Of a stretch of DNA of 16,331 bases, positions 1 through 7,603 are shown one piece after another; positions within the stretch are counted from its first letter, which is position 1; each line of letters opens with the position of its first letter. The position numbers and the translations under genes are program-made. The notes beneath the pieces were generated by a model. That model did no database searches, had not been told where the DNA came from, and worked only from the letters and a program-made list of their open reading frames with translations. The DNA is from an uncultured Bacteroidota bacterium (GTDB lineage: Bacteria; Bacteroidota; Bacteroidia; Flavobacteriales; UA16), in contig CACHDD010000017.1 in assembly GCA_902578505.1 (NCBI GenBank), forward strand, positions 1-16,331, read 5' to 3'.

Positions 1-687
1 ATGCGCAAGCTTATTTCTAAACATATGGTGGATTCAGTTCATACATCTCCACACGTTACTTCATTTGTGGAAGCTGATGTTACTGTAATGGTTCAGTGGA
101 GAAATAAGAATAAGAATGCATTCTATGAGAAGTATAGAGAAAAGCTGACTTTTACTCCACTACTTGCTGAAGCAATAATTAAAGCAATTGGAGATTTCCC
201 AGGAGTAAATGCAAGTGTTAATGGAGATGACATAGTAATGCACAAGGCAATTCACCTTGGAATGGCGGCTGCCCTTCCAAGTGGAAACCTAATCGTACCA
301 GTTATTAAGCACGCAGATCAATATAATCTTCAAGGTCTTGTTCGCCAAGTAAACGATCTCGCAAATAGAGCTCGTCAAGAGCAATTGGGACCAGATGATG
401 TTGTTGGAGGAACATACACAATGAGTAATGTGGGAACTTTTGGAAACGTGATGGGTACTCCTATCATTAATCAGCCACAAGTTGGAATTCTAGCACTAGG
501 AGCAATTAGAAAGCGTCCTGCAGTAATTGAAACTCCAGAGGGAGATGTTATTGGCATCAGGCATATGATGTTCCTTTCTCATAGCTACGACCATAGAGTT
601 GTAGACGGAATGCTTGGAGGAAGTTTTGTAAGAAGGGTTGCAGACTACCTTGAAAGCTTTTCTATCGATAGGCCACTAGAGGGATAA
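1..687 (+). CDS. 2-oxo acid dehydrogenase E2 acyltransferase, 3' part (catalytic domain)
   Basis: This is the catalytic domain of a dihydrolipoamide acyltransferase, the E2 core of a pyruvate, branched-chain or 2-oxoglutarate dehydrogenase complex. It moves the acyl group from lipoyl-lysine to CoA in the cytoplasm. The 228 visible residues begin at the typical domain entry (RKLISKHMVDS, then TSPHVT). They carry the active-site HRVVDG near the end, with His198 and Asp202 of the fragment, and the conserved TMSNVGTFG segment. The ATG at base 1 is an internal methionine: the lipoyl and E1/E3-binding domains expected upstream lie outside the window, so the gene is partial. The sequence resembles Bacteroidota E2 proteins of the branched-chain type, but substrate choice cannot be decided from this domain alone. 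The next gene starts 44 bases downstream on the same strand with no hairpin between, so cotranscription is likely. Confidence 0.93.
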   Translation: MRKLISKHMVDSVHTSPHVTSFVEADVTVMVQWRNKNKNAFYEKYREKLTFTPLLAEAIIKAIGDFPGVNASVNGDDIVMHKAIHLGMAAALPSGNLIVPVIKHADQYNLQGLVRQVNDLANRARQEQLGPDDVVGGTYTMSNVGTFGNVMGTPIINQPQVGILALGAIRKRPAVIETPEGDVIGIRHMMFLSHSYDHRVVDGMLGGSFVRRVADYLESFSIDRPLEG

Positions 688-731
688 TTTTTTCTTTTCC
701 ATGCGTACCTTGTTGAGGTAAAATTTTGAAT

Positions 732-1583
732 ATGGAATTTGAAGAAGGATTGAAGAGGCTTAAACTCAAGAAACCACTTGTTGTATTTGATTTAGAGACT
801 ACTGGTACCCAAGTTGGGGTTGACAGAATTGTCGAAATTGCTATGATTAAAGTCCAAACTGATGGAACTTTAATACGTAAACCAGAGGAATCAGGACCAG
901 AAAACAGGATACTTATTAATCCAGAAATCCCCATTCCCATTGAGGCAAGTCTTGTTCACGGAGTTTATGATAAAGATGTAGAGGGGGAATATACTTTTGG
1001 CCAAATTGCACCAGGACTAGCAAAGTTTCTAGAAGGCTGTGACCTTGGAGGATACAATTCGAACAAATTTGATGTTCCTATGTTGGCGGAAGAGTTTTTG
1101 AGAGTGGACGTCGATTTTGGGCTTGAGGGAAGGAATTTAATAGATGTCCAAAACATCTTCCACAAGATGGAGCAACGAACGCTTAAAGCAGCATATAAGT
1201 TTTATTGCAACAAGAATCTTGACGGTGCGCATGAAGCAATGCCAGATACCTCGGCAACCTTAGAGATTTTAATTAAGCAATTGGACAAGTACAAGGACGT
1301 GAAATTTGAGGATAGTCATGGAGTAGTTGTTGGTCCAGTTCCTTCAGAAATGGAAAAGTTACATGAATTTTGCCAACGCTCTAAAAACGCAGATTTGGCT
1401 GGAAGATTAGTCTATAATGACGAGGGAGAAGTTGTGTTCAATTTTGGAAAACATAGAGGTACTCCAGTAAAAGAATTGCTCGATAAAGAGCCAGGATACT
1501 ACGGATGGATGATGAATGGTGATTTCCCCAGGTACACATTAAGCGTATTAAAACAAATTAAAGAAGGAACCTTCGGTAAATGA
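732..1583 (+). CDS. DEDDh-family 3'-5' exonuclease (DNA polymerase III epsilon-like) with extra C-terminal module
   Basis: This is a 283-residue RNase T/epsilon-type exonuclease predicted to remove nucleotides from 3' ends using two metal ions. All acidic ligands are visible: Asp20 and Glu22 in FDLETTG (Exo I), Asp114 in NSNKFD (Exo II), and His167 and Asp172 in HEAMPDTSAT (Exo III), which places it in the DEDDh class. After the nuclease domain (about residues 16-185) come a linker and a compact C-terminal segment (about 235-283) starting FNFGKHRGTP. That segment resembles the DUF3820/exodeoxyribonuclease X C-terminal type of module, which is a family resemblance only. It is not the polymerase-core epsilon by context, and a repair or RNA-processing role is possible. 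Start choice: the ATG at 732 is used. A TTG at 726 lies in frame 7 bases after a GAGG at 715-718 and would add two residues. The stop overlaps the next start as ATGA. Confidence 0.88.
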   Translation: MEFEEGLKRLKLKKPLVVFDLETTGTQVGVDRIVEIAMIKVQTDGTLIRKPEESGPENRILINPEIPIPIEASLVHGVYDKDVEGEYTFGQIAPGLAKFLEGCDLGGYNSNKFDVPMLAEEFLRVDVDFGLEGRNLIDVQNIFHKMEQRTLKAAYKFYCNKNLDGAHEAMPDTSATLEILIKQLDKYKDVKFEDSHGVVVGPVPSEMEKLHEFCQRSKNADLAGRLVYNDEGEVVFNFGKHRGTPVKELLDKEPGYYGWMMNGDFPRYTLSVLKQIKEGTFGK

Positions 1584-2713
1584 GAATTGCAGTTTTAGTT
1601 TCCAACGATTTAAGCTTTGACCAAAGGGTAAAGAAAACTTGTGCTGTTTTAGAAGAAGCAGGCCACGAAATTTTACTCGCTGGAAGAGAGTTGGAAGGAT
1701 CTATCCCTTACGAAGGACCTGGAATTGCAACTCGTTTTAAGCTGAAGCACACTAGGGGTGTTAGATTTTACTGGGAGCTACAAACGGCATTGATTAAGTG
1801 GCTTAAGGAGGCTGATGTCGATGCGGTTTGGGCTAATGATTTGGATACGCTTTATCCAGCTATTAATGTGGGGAGGAAGAAGGGGTTGCCTGTGGTTTAT
1901 GACAGCCATGAGTTCTTCACTGAGTCAGCAGGACTCACAAACGCGCCTTTGAAGAGGTTGGTTTGGCTTATGTTAGAAAAGATGACTGTTCCTAAAGTTG
2001 GCCAAATGATAACGGTAAACGACTCCATTGCTCAGTGCTACAAGGATAGATATGGCATAAGGGTAGATGTCGTTAGGAATATGCCTGTATTAAGTGAAAT
2101 TCCAGAGGTAGAGCACAGAGTGCCGTTCGAAAAGTATGGTGTGCCAACGGATCTCCCAATCATGCTTCTTCAAGGTGCCTTTATGGATAGAGATAGGGGT
2201 ACACAAGAAGCGGTTGATGCTCTGGAGGAAATTACAGATGTGCGCTTAGTTCTTGTTGGTGCAGGAATAGAGTGGGAGGAAAGTGTTCAAAGAGTTGATG
2301 ATCCAAGGTGGAAGGGGAGATTGCACTGTATTCCAAGGTTGCCATATGATGATCTAAAAAAACTCACGACTTCAGCTGATGTTGGACTAAGTCTTGATAA
2401 AGCATTGCATACAAATTACCAGTTTAGCTTACCAAATAAACTCTTTGATTTCATCCATGCGGGGCTTCCAATTGTTGCCAGCCCTATGTTAGAAGTTAAA
2501 AAGGTGGTAGAGGAATATGATGTTGGCGTTGTTGTAAGTGAAGTTAGCACACCAGCAATTGCAAAATCAGTTAGAGAGGTATTGTCTAAGCCCAAATCTC
2601 ATTGGAGCGATAACTGCTTAAAAGCCAGAGATCACTTGCATTGGGGGGAAGACGCTCATATTATTTTGGAGCAATTAGAAGGAGCTGTTAAACAGCCTTG
2701 GGTTAGGACTTAG
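1580..2713 (+). CDS. Glycosyltransferase, GT4-like (GT-B fold)
   Basis: This 377-residue enzyme is predicted to move a sugar from a nucleotide-sugar donor to an envelope glycan or glycolipid; donor and acceptor are unknown. The N-terminus (MRIAVLVSNDLSFDQRVKK) is the NDL..DQRV type common in Bacteroidota group-1 glycosyltransferases. The C-terminal donor domain has PNKLFDFIHAGLPIVAS. In the usual EX7E motif the first acid of this loop is often Glu; here Asp290 stands at that place. No signal peptide or clear membrane span is seen. The start codon overlaps the exonuclease stop by 4 bases, which points to translational coupling although the functions look unrelated. The last 11 bases overlap, tail to tail, the GT2 gene on the other strand. 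Confidence 0.85.
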   Translation: MRIAVLVSNDLSFDQRVKKTCAVLEEAGHEILLAGRELEGSIPYEGPGIATRFKLKHTRGVRFYWELQTALIKWLKEADVDAVWANDLDTLYPAINVGRKKGLPVVYDSHEFFTESAGLTNAPLKRLVWLMLEKMTVPKVGQMITVNDSIAQCYKDRYGIRVDVVRNMPVLSEIPEVEHRVPFEKYGVPTDLPIMLLQGAFMDRDRGTQEAVDALEEITDVRLVLVGAGIEWEESVQRVDDPRWKGRLHCIPRLPYDDLKKLTTSADVGLSLDKALHTNYQFSLPNKLFDFIHAGLPIVASPMLEVKKVVEEYDVGVVVSEVSTPAIAKSVREVLSKPKSHWSDNCLKARDHLHWGEDAHIILEQLEGAVKQPWVRT

Positions 2714-3452
2714 ATCTAATTCTAGCGAACTGTTTGTTCAAACACTTCATGGTAGTCCAAACTGATTGGATCAGCGCGCTCAATCCACCACCTAAAGCGT
2801 CTTTTTTAAGAAGTCTTTCTTCTGCGTACAATCTTCGATTAAAGACTCTACTAACTCCGCCAGCATCAACCACTGCAATTGTGTGTTCGTGACATTTACA
2901 CGATGCTCCTTTAACCCAAAGCTTGAGATTCATGTGGTAATCAGCCAAAACCTTAAACCTTGTGTCGTACTTATCAATTGAGTTTTTTCTATAAATCACT
3001 CCTTGGTGGTGAAGAGTGTTACGCCATTTTAGTTCGCTAGTGAAGTTGGGCTTGTAAAAATCAGGGACTCCGGGTTCAAGAGGTGGGAGCAACCTAATGC
3101 AAAAGCAATGCATGTCGCTCTCGCTATCCAATTTTATCGCTTCTAAAACTCTGTCAATTGCTCCATCAACAGGAACATCTCCTGTGCCTAAAAACCATAA
3201 CCATCTACCGGAACTTAATTCTATCCCCTTATTCATTGCATCATAAATTCCATTGTCTGGGGCTGTTCTAAGTTTGGGAATATGGTTTTGATTCTCTAAA
3301 AGCCATTGAGCGGATCCGTCGTTAGACCCTCCGTCAATAACTAAAACCTCTACATCATCTATATCCTTAACTGAACTTACTGTCCTTTTCAATCCATCGA
3401 TTTGATTGTACGAAGGAATGATTATACTCAGAAGTGGAGACGATGAGACCAT
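2703..3452 (-). CDS. Glycosyltransferase family 2 (GT-A fold)
   Basis: This 249-residue GT2 enzyme is predicted to be an inverting transferase that adds one sugar to a surface polysaccharide or glycolipid. The N-terminal nucleotide-binding part has LSIIIPSYNQ followed by VIDGGSNDGS, with Asp40 as the likely donor contact. The DNGIYDAMNKGI segment and the LGTGD at the usual DXD position match the WcaA/WcaE-like branch, in which the metal motif is often N/T-x-GD rather than strict DXD. There are no membrane helices, so it is probably cytoplasmic or peripheral. It is the last gene of the four-gene minus-strand operon, and its ATG directly follows the ftsE stop. Acceptor and donor cannot be told from sequence. 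The gene is intact; only its 3' tail overlaps the convergent glycosyltransferase. Confidence 0.85.
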   Translation of the reverse strand: MVSSSPLLSIIIPSYNQIDGLKRTVSSVKDIDDVEVLVIDGGSNDGSAQWLLENQNHIPKLRTAPDNGIYDAMNKGIELSSGRWLWFLGTGDVPVDGAIDRVLEAIKLDSESDMHCFCIRLLPPLEPGVPDFYKPNFTSELKWRNTLHHQGVIYRKNSIDKYDTRFKVLADYHMNLKLWVKGASCKCHEHTIAVVDAGGVSRVFNRRLYAEERLLKKDALGGGLSALIQSVWTTMKCLNKQFARIRSKS

Positions 3453-4127
3453 TTATCTTACTTGAGAGATTTGGCCATTTTCACATTTGAGTATTTTGCT
3501 TGGGAAATTGCCAATATTCAGGTGATCGTGGGTTGCCATAATTACACTGCATCCACTCGCAACTAAATTTTGAAGTAGTTGTAGAATGTTTTTAGTAGTG
3601 TCTGGGTCTAAATTTCCAGTTGGTTCGTCCGCTAGAATTAAAGCTGGAGAATTGAGTAAAGCTCTTGCAATTGCTACTCTTTGCTGCTCGCCACCACTTA
3701 ACTCATGAGGAAATTTATATCCCTTATTTGCAAGATCTACTCTTGCTAGAACTTCTTCAATTCTGGCTTTGATCTTTCCCTTTTTATTCCATCCAGTTGC
3801 TCTAAGAGCAAATTCTAAATTTTTCTCAACAGTTCGATCTGTCAATAGCCCAAAATCCTGGAACACTATCCCCAATTTCCTTCTTAACAAGTGAACGTTT
3901 TTACGGCCAATACTGCTAAGGTCAATTCCACAAACTTCAGCACTACCACTTGTTAGCGGAAGATCACCGTAAAGAGTTCTAAGCAAACTAGATTTTCCAC
4001 TTCCGGTTTTGCCTATCAGATATAAGAATTCCCCAGCGCTGACATGGAGATTTACGTCGTTTAGTACGATGTGTTCAGCTTGATTTATGCTGAGTTTTGA
4101 TATAGAAACTAGTTTTGCCTCTTCCAC
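3453..4127 (-). CDS. ftsE: FtsE-like ABC transporter ATP-binding protein
   Basis: This 224-residue ABC ATPase most resembles FtsE, which with the membrane protein FtsX controls peptidoglycan hydrolysis at the division site. It has Walker A GKTGSGKS (residues 39-46), a Q-loop (VFQDFGLL), signature [12 protein letters not shown], Walker [13 protein letters not shown] and an H-loop (MATHD). Length and motif spacing fit FtsE; a LolD/MacB-type ATPase is the main alternative, because these families share the same signature. The start is GTG, one base after the stop of the M16 gene. An in-frame stop lies just upstream and no ATG exists nearby, so GTG is the only good choice. No ftsX or other permease gene lies in the window. 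A distant ftsX would be needed for the FtsEX assignment. Confidence 0.8.
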   Translation of the reverse strand: MEEAKLVSISKLSINQAEHIVLNDVNLHVSAGEFLYLIGKTGSGKSSLLRTLYGDLPLTSGSAEVCGIDLSSIGRKNVHLLRRKLGIVFQDFGLLTDRTVEKNLEFALRATGWNKKGKIKARIEEVLARVDLANKGYKFPHELSGGEQQRVAIARALLNSPALILADEPTGNLDPDTTKNILQLLQNLVASGCSVIMATHDHLNIGNFPSKILKCENGQISQVR

Positions 4128-4128
4128 T

Positions 4129-6225
4129 TTAGTTTAATTTAAACACCGAGCTATCAATAGTTGCATTTAACTCCACAGTACTGATTCTTGTGTTCATTGT
4201 TTGTGGTCCAGCTTGAGTCTTTATTTCAATTGAGAACAATATTTCATCGCCTAAATCTAAGTAGTTATTGTACTCAGTAGTTGATGTCATAGGTCCTTCA
4301 GGAGTCTCAGATATGCTCTTATTAATTTTTAGCAACCCTGATTCAATCTCGAAGTAATACGTGTCAGTAAAACTCTTTTCAGCATCAGTGTACTGAATAG
4401 CGTGGTAATCTATACCATTAATATTTTCAACCCCTAAAAGTTCTGCAGAAATTCCATATTCCTCATAGTTTAATAGGTGAGCAGGGCTTAATTCAGTCCA
4501 TTGACTGTGAATTAGCTCAGACCCTGTTACCTCTTGAATAGGCCCCATTTGTGACATAGAACCTCCCTCGGGAGTGATAGTGTTTGTCATTATGTTTTGA
4601 CCTGACATACTAAGGCCTGTAAAAGATCCTTTAGCTCCTTTTTTGAAAGATGCCTTGTTTTCATAACCAAGGGTCATAGCGCCTACAATTTCAATTGAAC
4701 CAGTCTTAACCCAAGACTTGAGTTTAGACAGCTTCTTCACTCCACCAATTGCATTGTAGTGTGCCTTTGCCACTGATTCAACGGTAGTTCCTTCAGCAGC
4801 TTCCTTTCTTTCCACTAGCTGCTTTCCGTAGGCGTCATAGAGCTCGACTTGCCCTGATGTTGCAAACTTTTGAAGCTTTTCAGCCATTTCTGCTGTACCA
4901 ACACATGTGATGAAGATTTGGTTTGGCTTAAGGTATTTTCTTGCAACTCTTTGAACCTCTTCAACAGTGATGGCGTTGAGCTTCTCTAGGTAAGTAGCAT
5001 AGTAGTCCTCAGGAAGATTGTAGCGTTCAATATTTAGTGCATACCTTGCTACAGTACGGGGACTTTCAAGGCTTCTAGCAAACGAACCAGTCATATAACT
5101 CTTAGTCATATCTAAGCTTTCTGACGAAACTGGCTCATTAATCATCCTTCTGATTTCGTAAATAAATTCAGTAACTGCACTATCAGTTACTTCATTTCTA
5201 ACATCAGCATAAGCAGTGAAATTTCCAATCAATGGGTCAGTGCTTATCGATGATCTAGCTCCGTAGGTAAATGCCTTGTCCTCTCTAAGATTTTGCATTA
5301 ATCTTCCAGAGAATGCGCCACCACCTAGAATGCTGTTCATTACTGAAACTGCGATTGCATCCGTAGATCCAGGTCGAAGATTTACAATGTGAGTTAGTTT
5401 GAGCTGGCTTTGAACAGAGCCGTCTAGAGGTGCTAGACACACCTTTTGGCCTATAGGTCTTGCAGGCGTTTCCCACCTTTGGTAGGGAACGGTTCCTTGT
5501 TCCCAAGATCCAAACCTTGCTTCAGCTGTAGCCATTGCTTCCTCTGGCGTTATATCACCAACAATTACTAAGTAACCGATATTAGGTCTGAAGTATGTGC
5601 TGTGGTGATTTACAAAGTCCTCTCTAGAAATAGCTTCAAGAGTCTCGGCAGTAGTTACTCCTCCATAAGGATGGCCTTCTCCGTAGAGTAGGGTTCTCTT
5701 CAAGTTGCTAGCAATATCTCCAGGCGAAGTTTCTGACGCAGCTAACCCAGAAAGTGCTTGGGTTTTCAGCTTGCTCAATTCTGCCTCTGGGAATGATGGA
5801 TTGAAAAGTATATCCGTCATTAAATCTAAAAGTGTGTTAGAGTGCTTTGTTAGGGATGATCCACCTATTGTTTTAGATGAAGCCCAAACCCCGCCACCAA
5901 TAAAGTCGATAGCTTCATCAAGCTCAGCTTTAGTTTTAGATTCAGTACCAGAGCGCATAAGCTCTCCGTATAAGTCAAGCATGCCTTGAGTCCTTCCCTC
6001 AGCAATAGGAGAGTACTCAAAACTAATGCTCCAACTTACTTGAGGTAGCCTGTGGTTTTCTACTACGATTACTTTAAGTCCGTTTTCAAGACTTGAAACA
6101 GTTGATTCTCCTAGCTCGATTATAGGTGCAGGCCTTGGGGCAGGAGCGTGGCTTCTGTCGATTTGGGCTACAAGAGCAATAGGAGAGGCTAAAAGTATTA
6201 GCGCAAATGCCTTAATTAATTTCAT
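4129..6225 (-). CDS. M16 peptidase-like subunit without zinc site, carrying Arg/Tyr pair and a C-terminal LolA-like domain
   Basis: This 698-residue exported protein starts with a signal peptide (MKLIKAFALILLASPIALVA, then Gln). Residues about 40-460 form two M16 repeats. Where M16 enzymes have HXXEH, this protein reads DLYGE (Asp84-Glu88), so it cannot bind catalytic zinc. It keeps the second-half pair that contacts substrate in M16 family members, Arg314 and Tyr321, in NLREDKAFTYG. This is the pattern of the non-catalytic subunit of heterodimeric M16 enzymes. Residues about 480-698 form an added domain beginning HYNAIGGVKKLSKL, with beta-rich sequence resembling the LolA/outer-membrane lipoprotein-sorting-like proteins of Bacteroidota (inferred). 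Its start overlaps the upstream active M16 gene by 4 bases (ATGA), which supports expression in fixed ratio. It probably acts in the periplasm with that partner. The substrate is unknown. Confidence 0.88.
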   Translation of the reverse strand: MKLIKAFALILLASPIALVAQIDRSHAPAPRPAPIIELGESTVSSLENGLKVIVVENHRLPQVSWSISFEYSPIAEGRTQGMLDLYGELMRSGTESKTKAELDEAIDFIGGGVWASSKTIGGSSLTKHSNTLLDLMTDILFNPSFPEAELSKLKTQALSGLAASETSPGDIASNLKRTLLYGEGHPYGGVTTAETLEAISREDFVNHHSTYFRPNIGYLVIVGDITPEEAMATAEARFGSWEQGTVPYQRWETPARPIGQKVCLAPLDGSVQSQLKLTHIVNLRPGSTDAIAVSVMNSILGGGAFSGRLMQNLREDKAFTYGARSSISTDPLIGNFTAYADVRNEVTDSAVTEFIYEIRRMINEPVSSESLDMTKSYMTGSFARSLESPRTVARYALNIERYNLPEDYYATYLEKLNAITVEEVQRVARKYLKPNQIFITCVGTAEMAEKLQKFATSGQVELYDAYGKQLVERKEAAEGTTVESVAKAHYNAIGGVKKLSKLKSWVKTGSIEIVGAMTLGYENKASFKKGAKGSFTGLSMSGQNIMTNTITPEGGSMSQMGPIQEVTGSELIHSQWTELSPAHLLNYEEYGISAELLGVENINGIDYHAIQYTDAEKSFTDTYYFEIESGLLKINKSISETPEGPMTSTTEYNNYLDLGDEILFSIEIKTQAGPQTMNTRISTVELNATIDSSVFKLN

Positions 6226-7544
6226 TTCTCTTCGTTGTGTTTGAAGTAAATAGTAACTCTAGAGTCCTCGTCGTAGTAATCGTTAGCAGCGCGTTTAATG
6301 TCTTCAGCTGTAATGGCTAAGTATCTTTCAATTTCTGTATTGATGAGATTAGAATCTCCGAAGTATGTGTGATAATTAGCAAGAGATTCAGCAATTCCTG
6401 CCATAGAAGAATTCGAAGTGACAAAATCAGTTTCAATAGAATTCTTCAATTTTTGGAGCTCTCTTTCTGAAATAAGTTCATTCTTCATCAACTCAACCTC
6501 CTCATTCATTGCTGCTTCAACTTCCTCAGGGGTGTTGTCCATATTCACCATTGCAAAAGCAAGAGTCAACCCTGGATCCTCTAGTCCAAAGCTAAATGCC
6601 CCACAGTAAAGCGCTAATTGCTTCTCATCAACTACTCTCTTGTTCAGCCTGCTTGAAGCACCTCCACTCAACACTTGGTTAAGCATGTCTACTGCGTAGT
6701 AATCTGGTGTGCCTTGGGCTGGGATTGGATATGCTTGAACTACAAGTGGAAGTCTGTCCTTTCCGTAAACAACTGAACGACGTTCCTCAGTTCTTATTTT
6801 CTCAACAACTGTTGGTCTTGGAATTTCTTGTTTTCCTTTAGGAATGTCGCTGAAGTATGCGTCGATTAGTTCTTTAGTCTCTTCAATATCTAGGTCCCCA
6901 GCAATACTAAGTGTTGCGTTGTTTGGAACGTAAAAAATTTCGTAGAAGTTCATGAAATCTTCGTGGTTTGCAGCGTCTAGATGCTCCATTGACCCAATAG
7001 GTGTCCACTTGTATGGATGCTCATCGTAACACGCTTCCATTGTTTTTTCAAGAAGGTTGCCATAAGGTTGATTGTCAACTCTCATTCTCTTTTCCTCCTT
7101 TACAACCTCGTTCTGTGTGTCGATTCCAATTTGTTGAATCTTTGCGTGAAGCATTCTCTCAGATTCGAGCCAAAGTCCTAATTCCAACTGGTTTGATGGA
7201 AGAAGTTCGTAGTAAAATGTTCTGTCCTGGGTTGTGTTTGCGTTTAGTACTCCACCAGCATTTTCCACGTATTTGTCGAATTCTCCTCTTTCAATATTTT
7301 CAGACCCTTCAAAAAGAAGGTGTTCAAAGAAGTGGGCCATTCCTGTTTTAGAGGGATCCTCGTTTTTAGAACCAACGTGGTACATAACTGTCACTGCTAC
7401 AATCGGAGTGCTGTGATCTTCGTGTAAGATGACGTGCAGGCCGTTGTCTAGGTCGTACTCAGTGAATTCGATTTGGTTTGTGATTTGCCCTAAAAGGGAA
7501 AAAGCTGCGCCTAATACAAATCCAATACTTAAGAGATGTTTCAT
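6222..7544 (-). CDS. M16 family zinc metallopeptidase (catalytic subunit)
   Basis: This 440-residue exported peptidase of the M16B type (mitochondrial processing peptidase/pitrilysin clan) has a signal peptide (MKHLLSIGFVLGAAFSLLG). The inverted zinc motif HFFEH is His71-His75, with Glu74 as the general base. The distal ligand is Glu151 in NEVVKEEKR, about 76 residues later as expected. In the second half, the loop that carries Arg and Tyr in the partner reads VVDEKQLALY: the Arg is Val and the Tyr is shifted by one. The active site is therefore probably completed by the neighbouring subunit. Family members degrade short unfolded peptides inside a closed chamber. This is the first gene of the minus-strand operon, transcribed from the 59-base divergent region shared with hutH. 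ATG at 7544 is the only sensible start. Confidence 0.92.
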   Translation of the reverse strand: MKHLLSIGFVLGAAFSLLGQITNQIEFTEYDLDNGLHVILHEDHSTPIVAVTVMYHVGSKNEDPSKTGMAHFFEHLLFEGSENIERGEFDKYVENAGGVLNANTTQDRTFYYELLPSNQLELGLWLESERMLHAKIQQIGIDTQNEVVKEEKRMRVDNQPYGNLLEKTMEACYDEHPYKWTPIGSMEHLDAANHEDFMNFYEIFYVPNNATLSIAGDLDIEETKELIDAYFSDIPKGKQEIPRPTVVEKIRTEERRSVVYGKDRLPLVVQAYPIPAQGTPDYYAVDMLNQVLSGGASSRLNKRVVDEKQLALYCGAFSFGLEDPGLTLAFAMVNMDNTPEEVEAAMNEEVELMKNELISERELQKLKNSIETDFVTSNSSMAGIAESLANYHTYFGDSNLINTEIERYLAITAEDIKRAANDYYDEDSRVTIYFKHNEEK

Positions 7545-7603
7545 ATTTAATTATGATGAATAATGGAGGCACAAGTTAACTTAGCTCGGGGTATCTTTAT
7601 CGC
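7545..7603. promoter_or_regulatory. Divergent intergenic region between the M16 operon and hutH, with a 10-base palindrome
   Basis: These 59 AT-rich bases separate two divergent start codons and must hold the 5' signals of at least one operon, unless promoters lie inside the genes. A perfect palindrome AAGTTAACTT sits at 7573-7582, nearly central, and could be a dimeric operator. TATCTTTA at 7592-7599 resembles the Bacteroidota -7 element TAnnTTTG with one mismatch, but no good -33 element precedes it. If used, it would place the RNA start at or after the annotated hutH ATG and favour the downstream ATGs at 7622 or 7625. Promoter positions are not proven. Confidence 0.35.

Noticed and set aside
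662..940. Minus-strand open frame over the E2/exonuclease junction
   Set aside because: It is antisense to the exonuclease catalytic Exo I region; a by-product of coding bias.
2684..2696. Palindrome GCTGTT-A-AACAGC as an operator or terminator
   Set aside because: It is inside the GT4 coding end, has a 1-base centre and no T-tract; probably chance.
2731..2744. Inverted repeat TGTTTG-TT-CAAACA near the convergent GT genes as terminator
   Set aside because: A 2-base loop cannot form a stable hairpin, no T-tract follows, and it lies in the GT2 coding sequence.
4129..6225. The second M16 gene as a decayed, inactive duplicate
   Set aside because: The reading frame is intact, the signal peptide is good, the Arg/Tyr pair is kept and the start overlaps the active partner; loss of HXXEH is the expected state of the non-catalytic subunit.
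7001..7351. Plus-strand open frame opposite the M16 zinc-site region
   Set aside because: It is antisense to conserved catalytic codons, with no start context and no domain.
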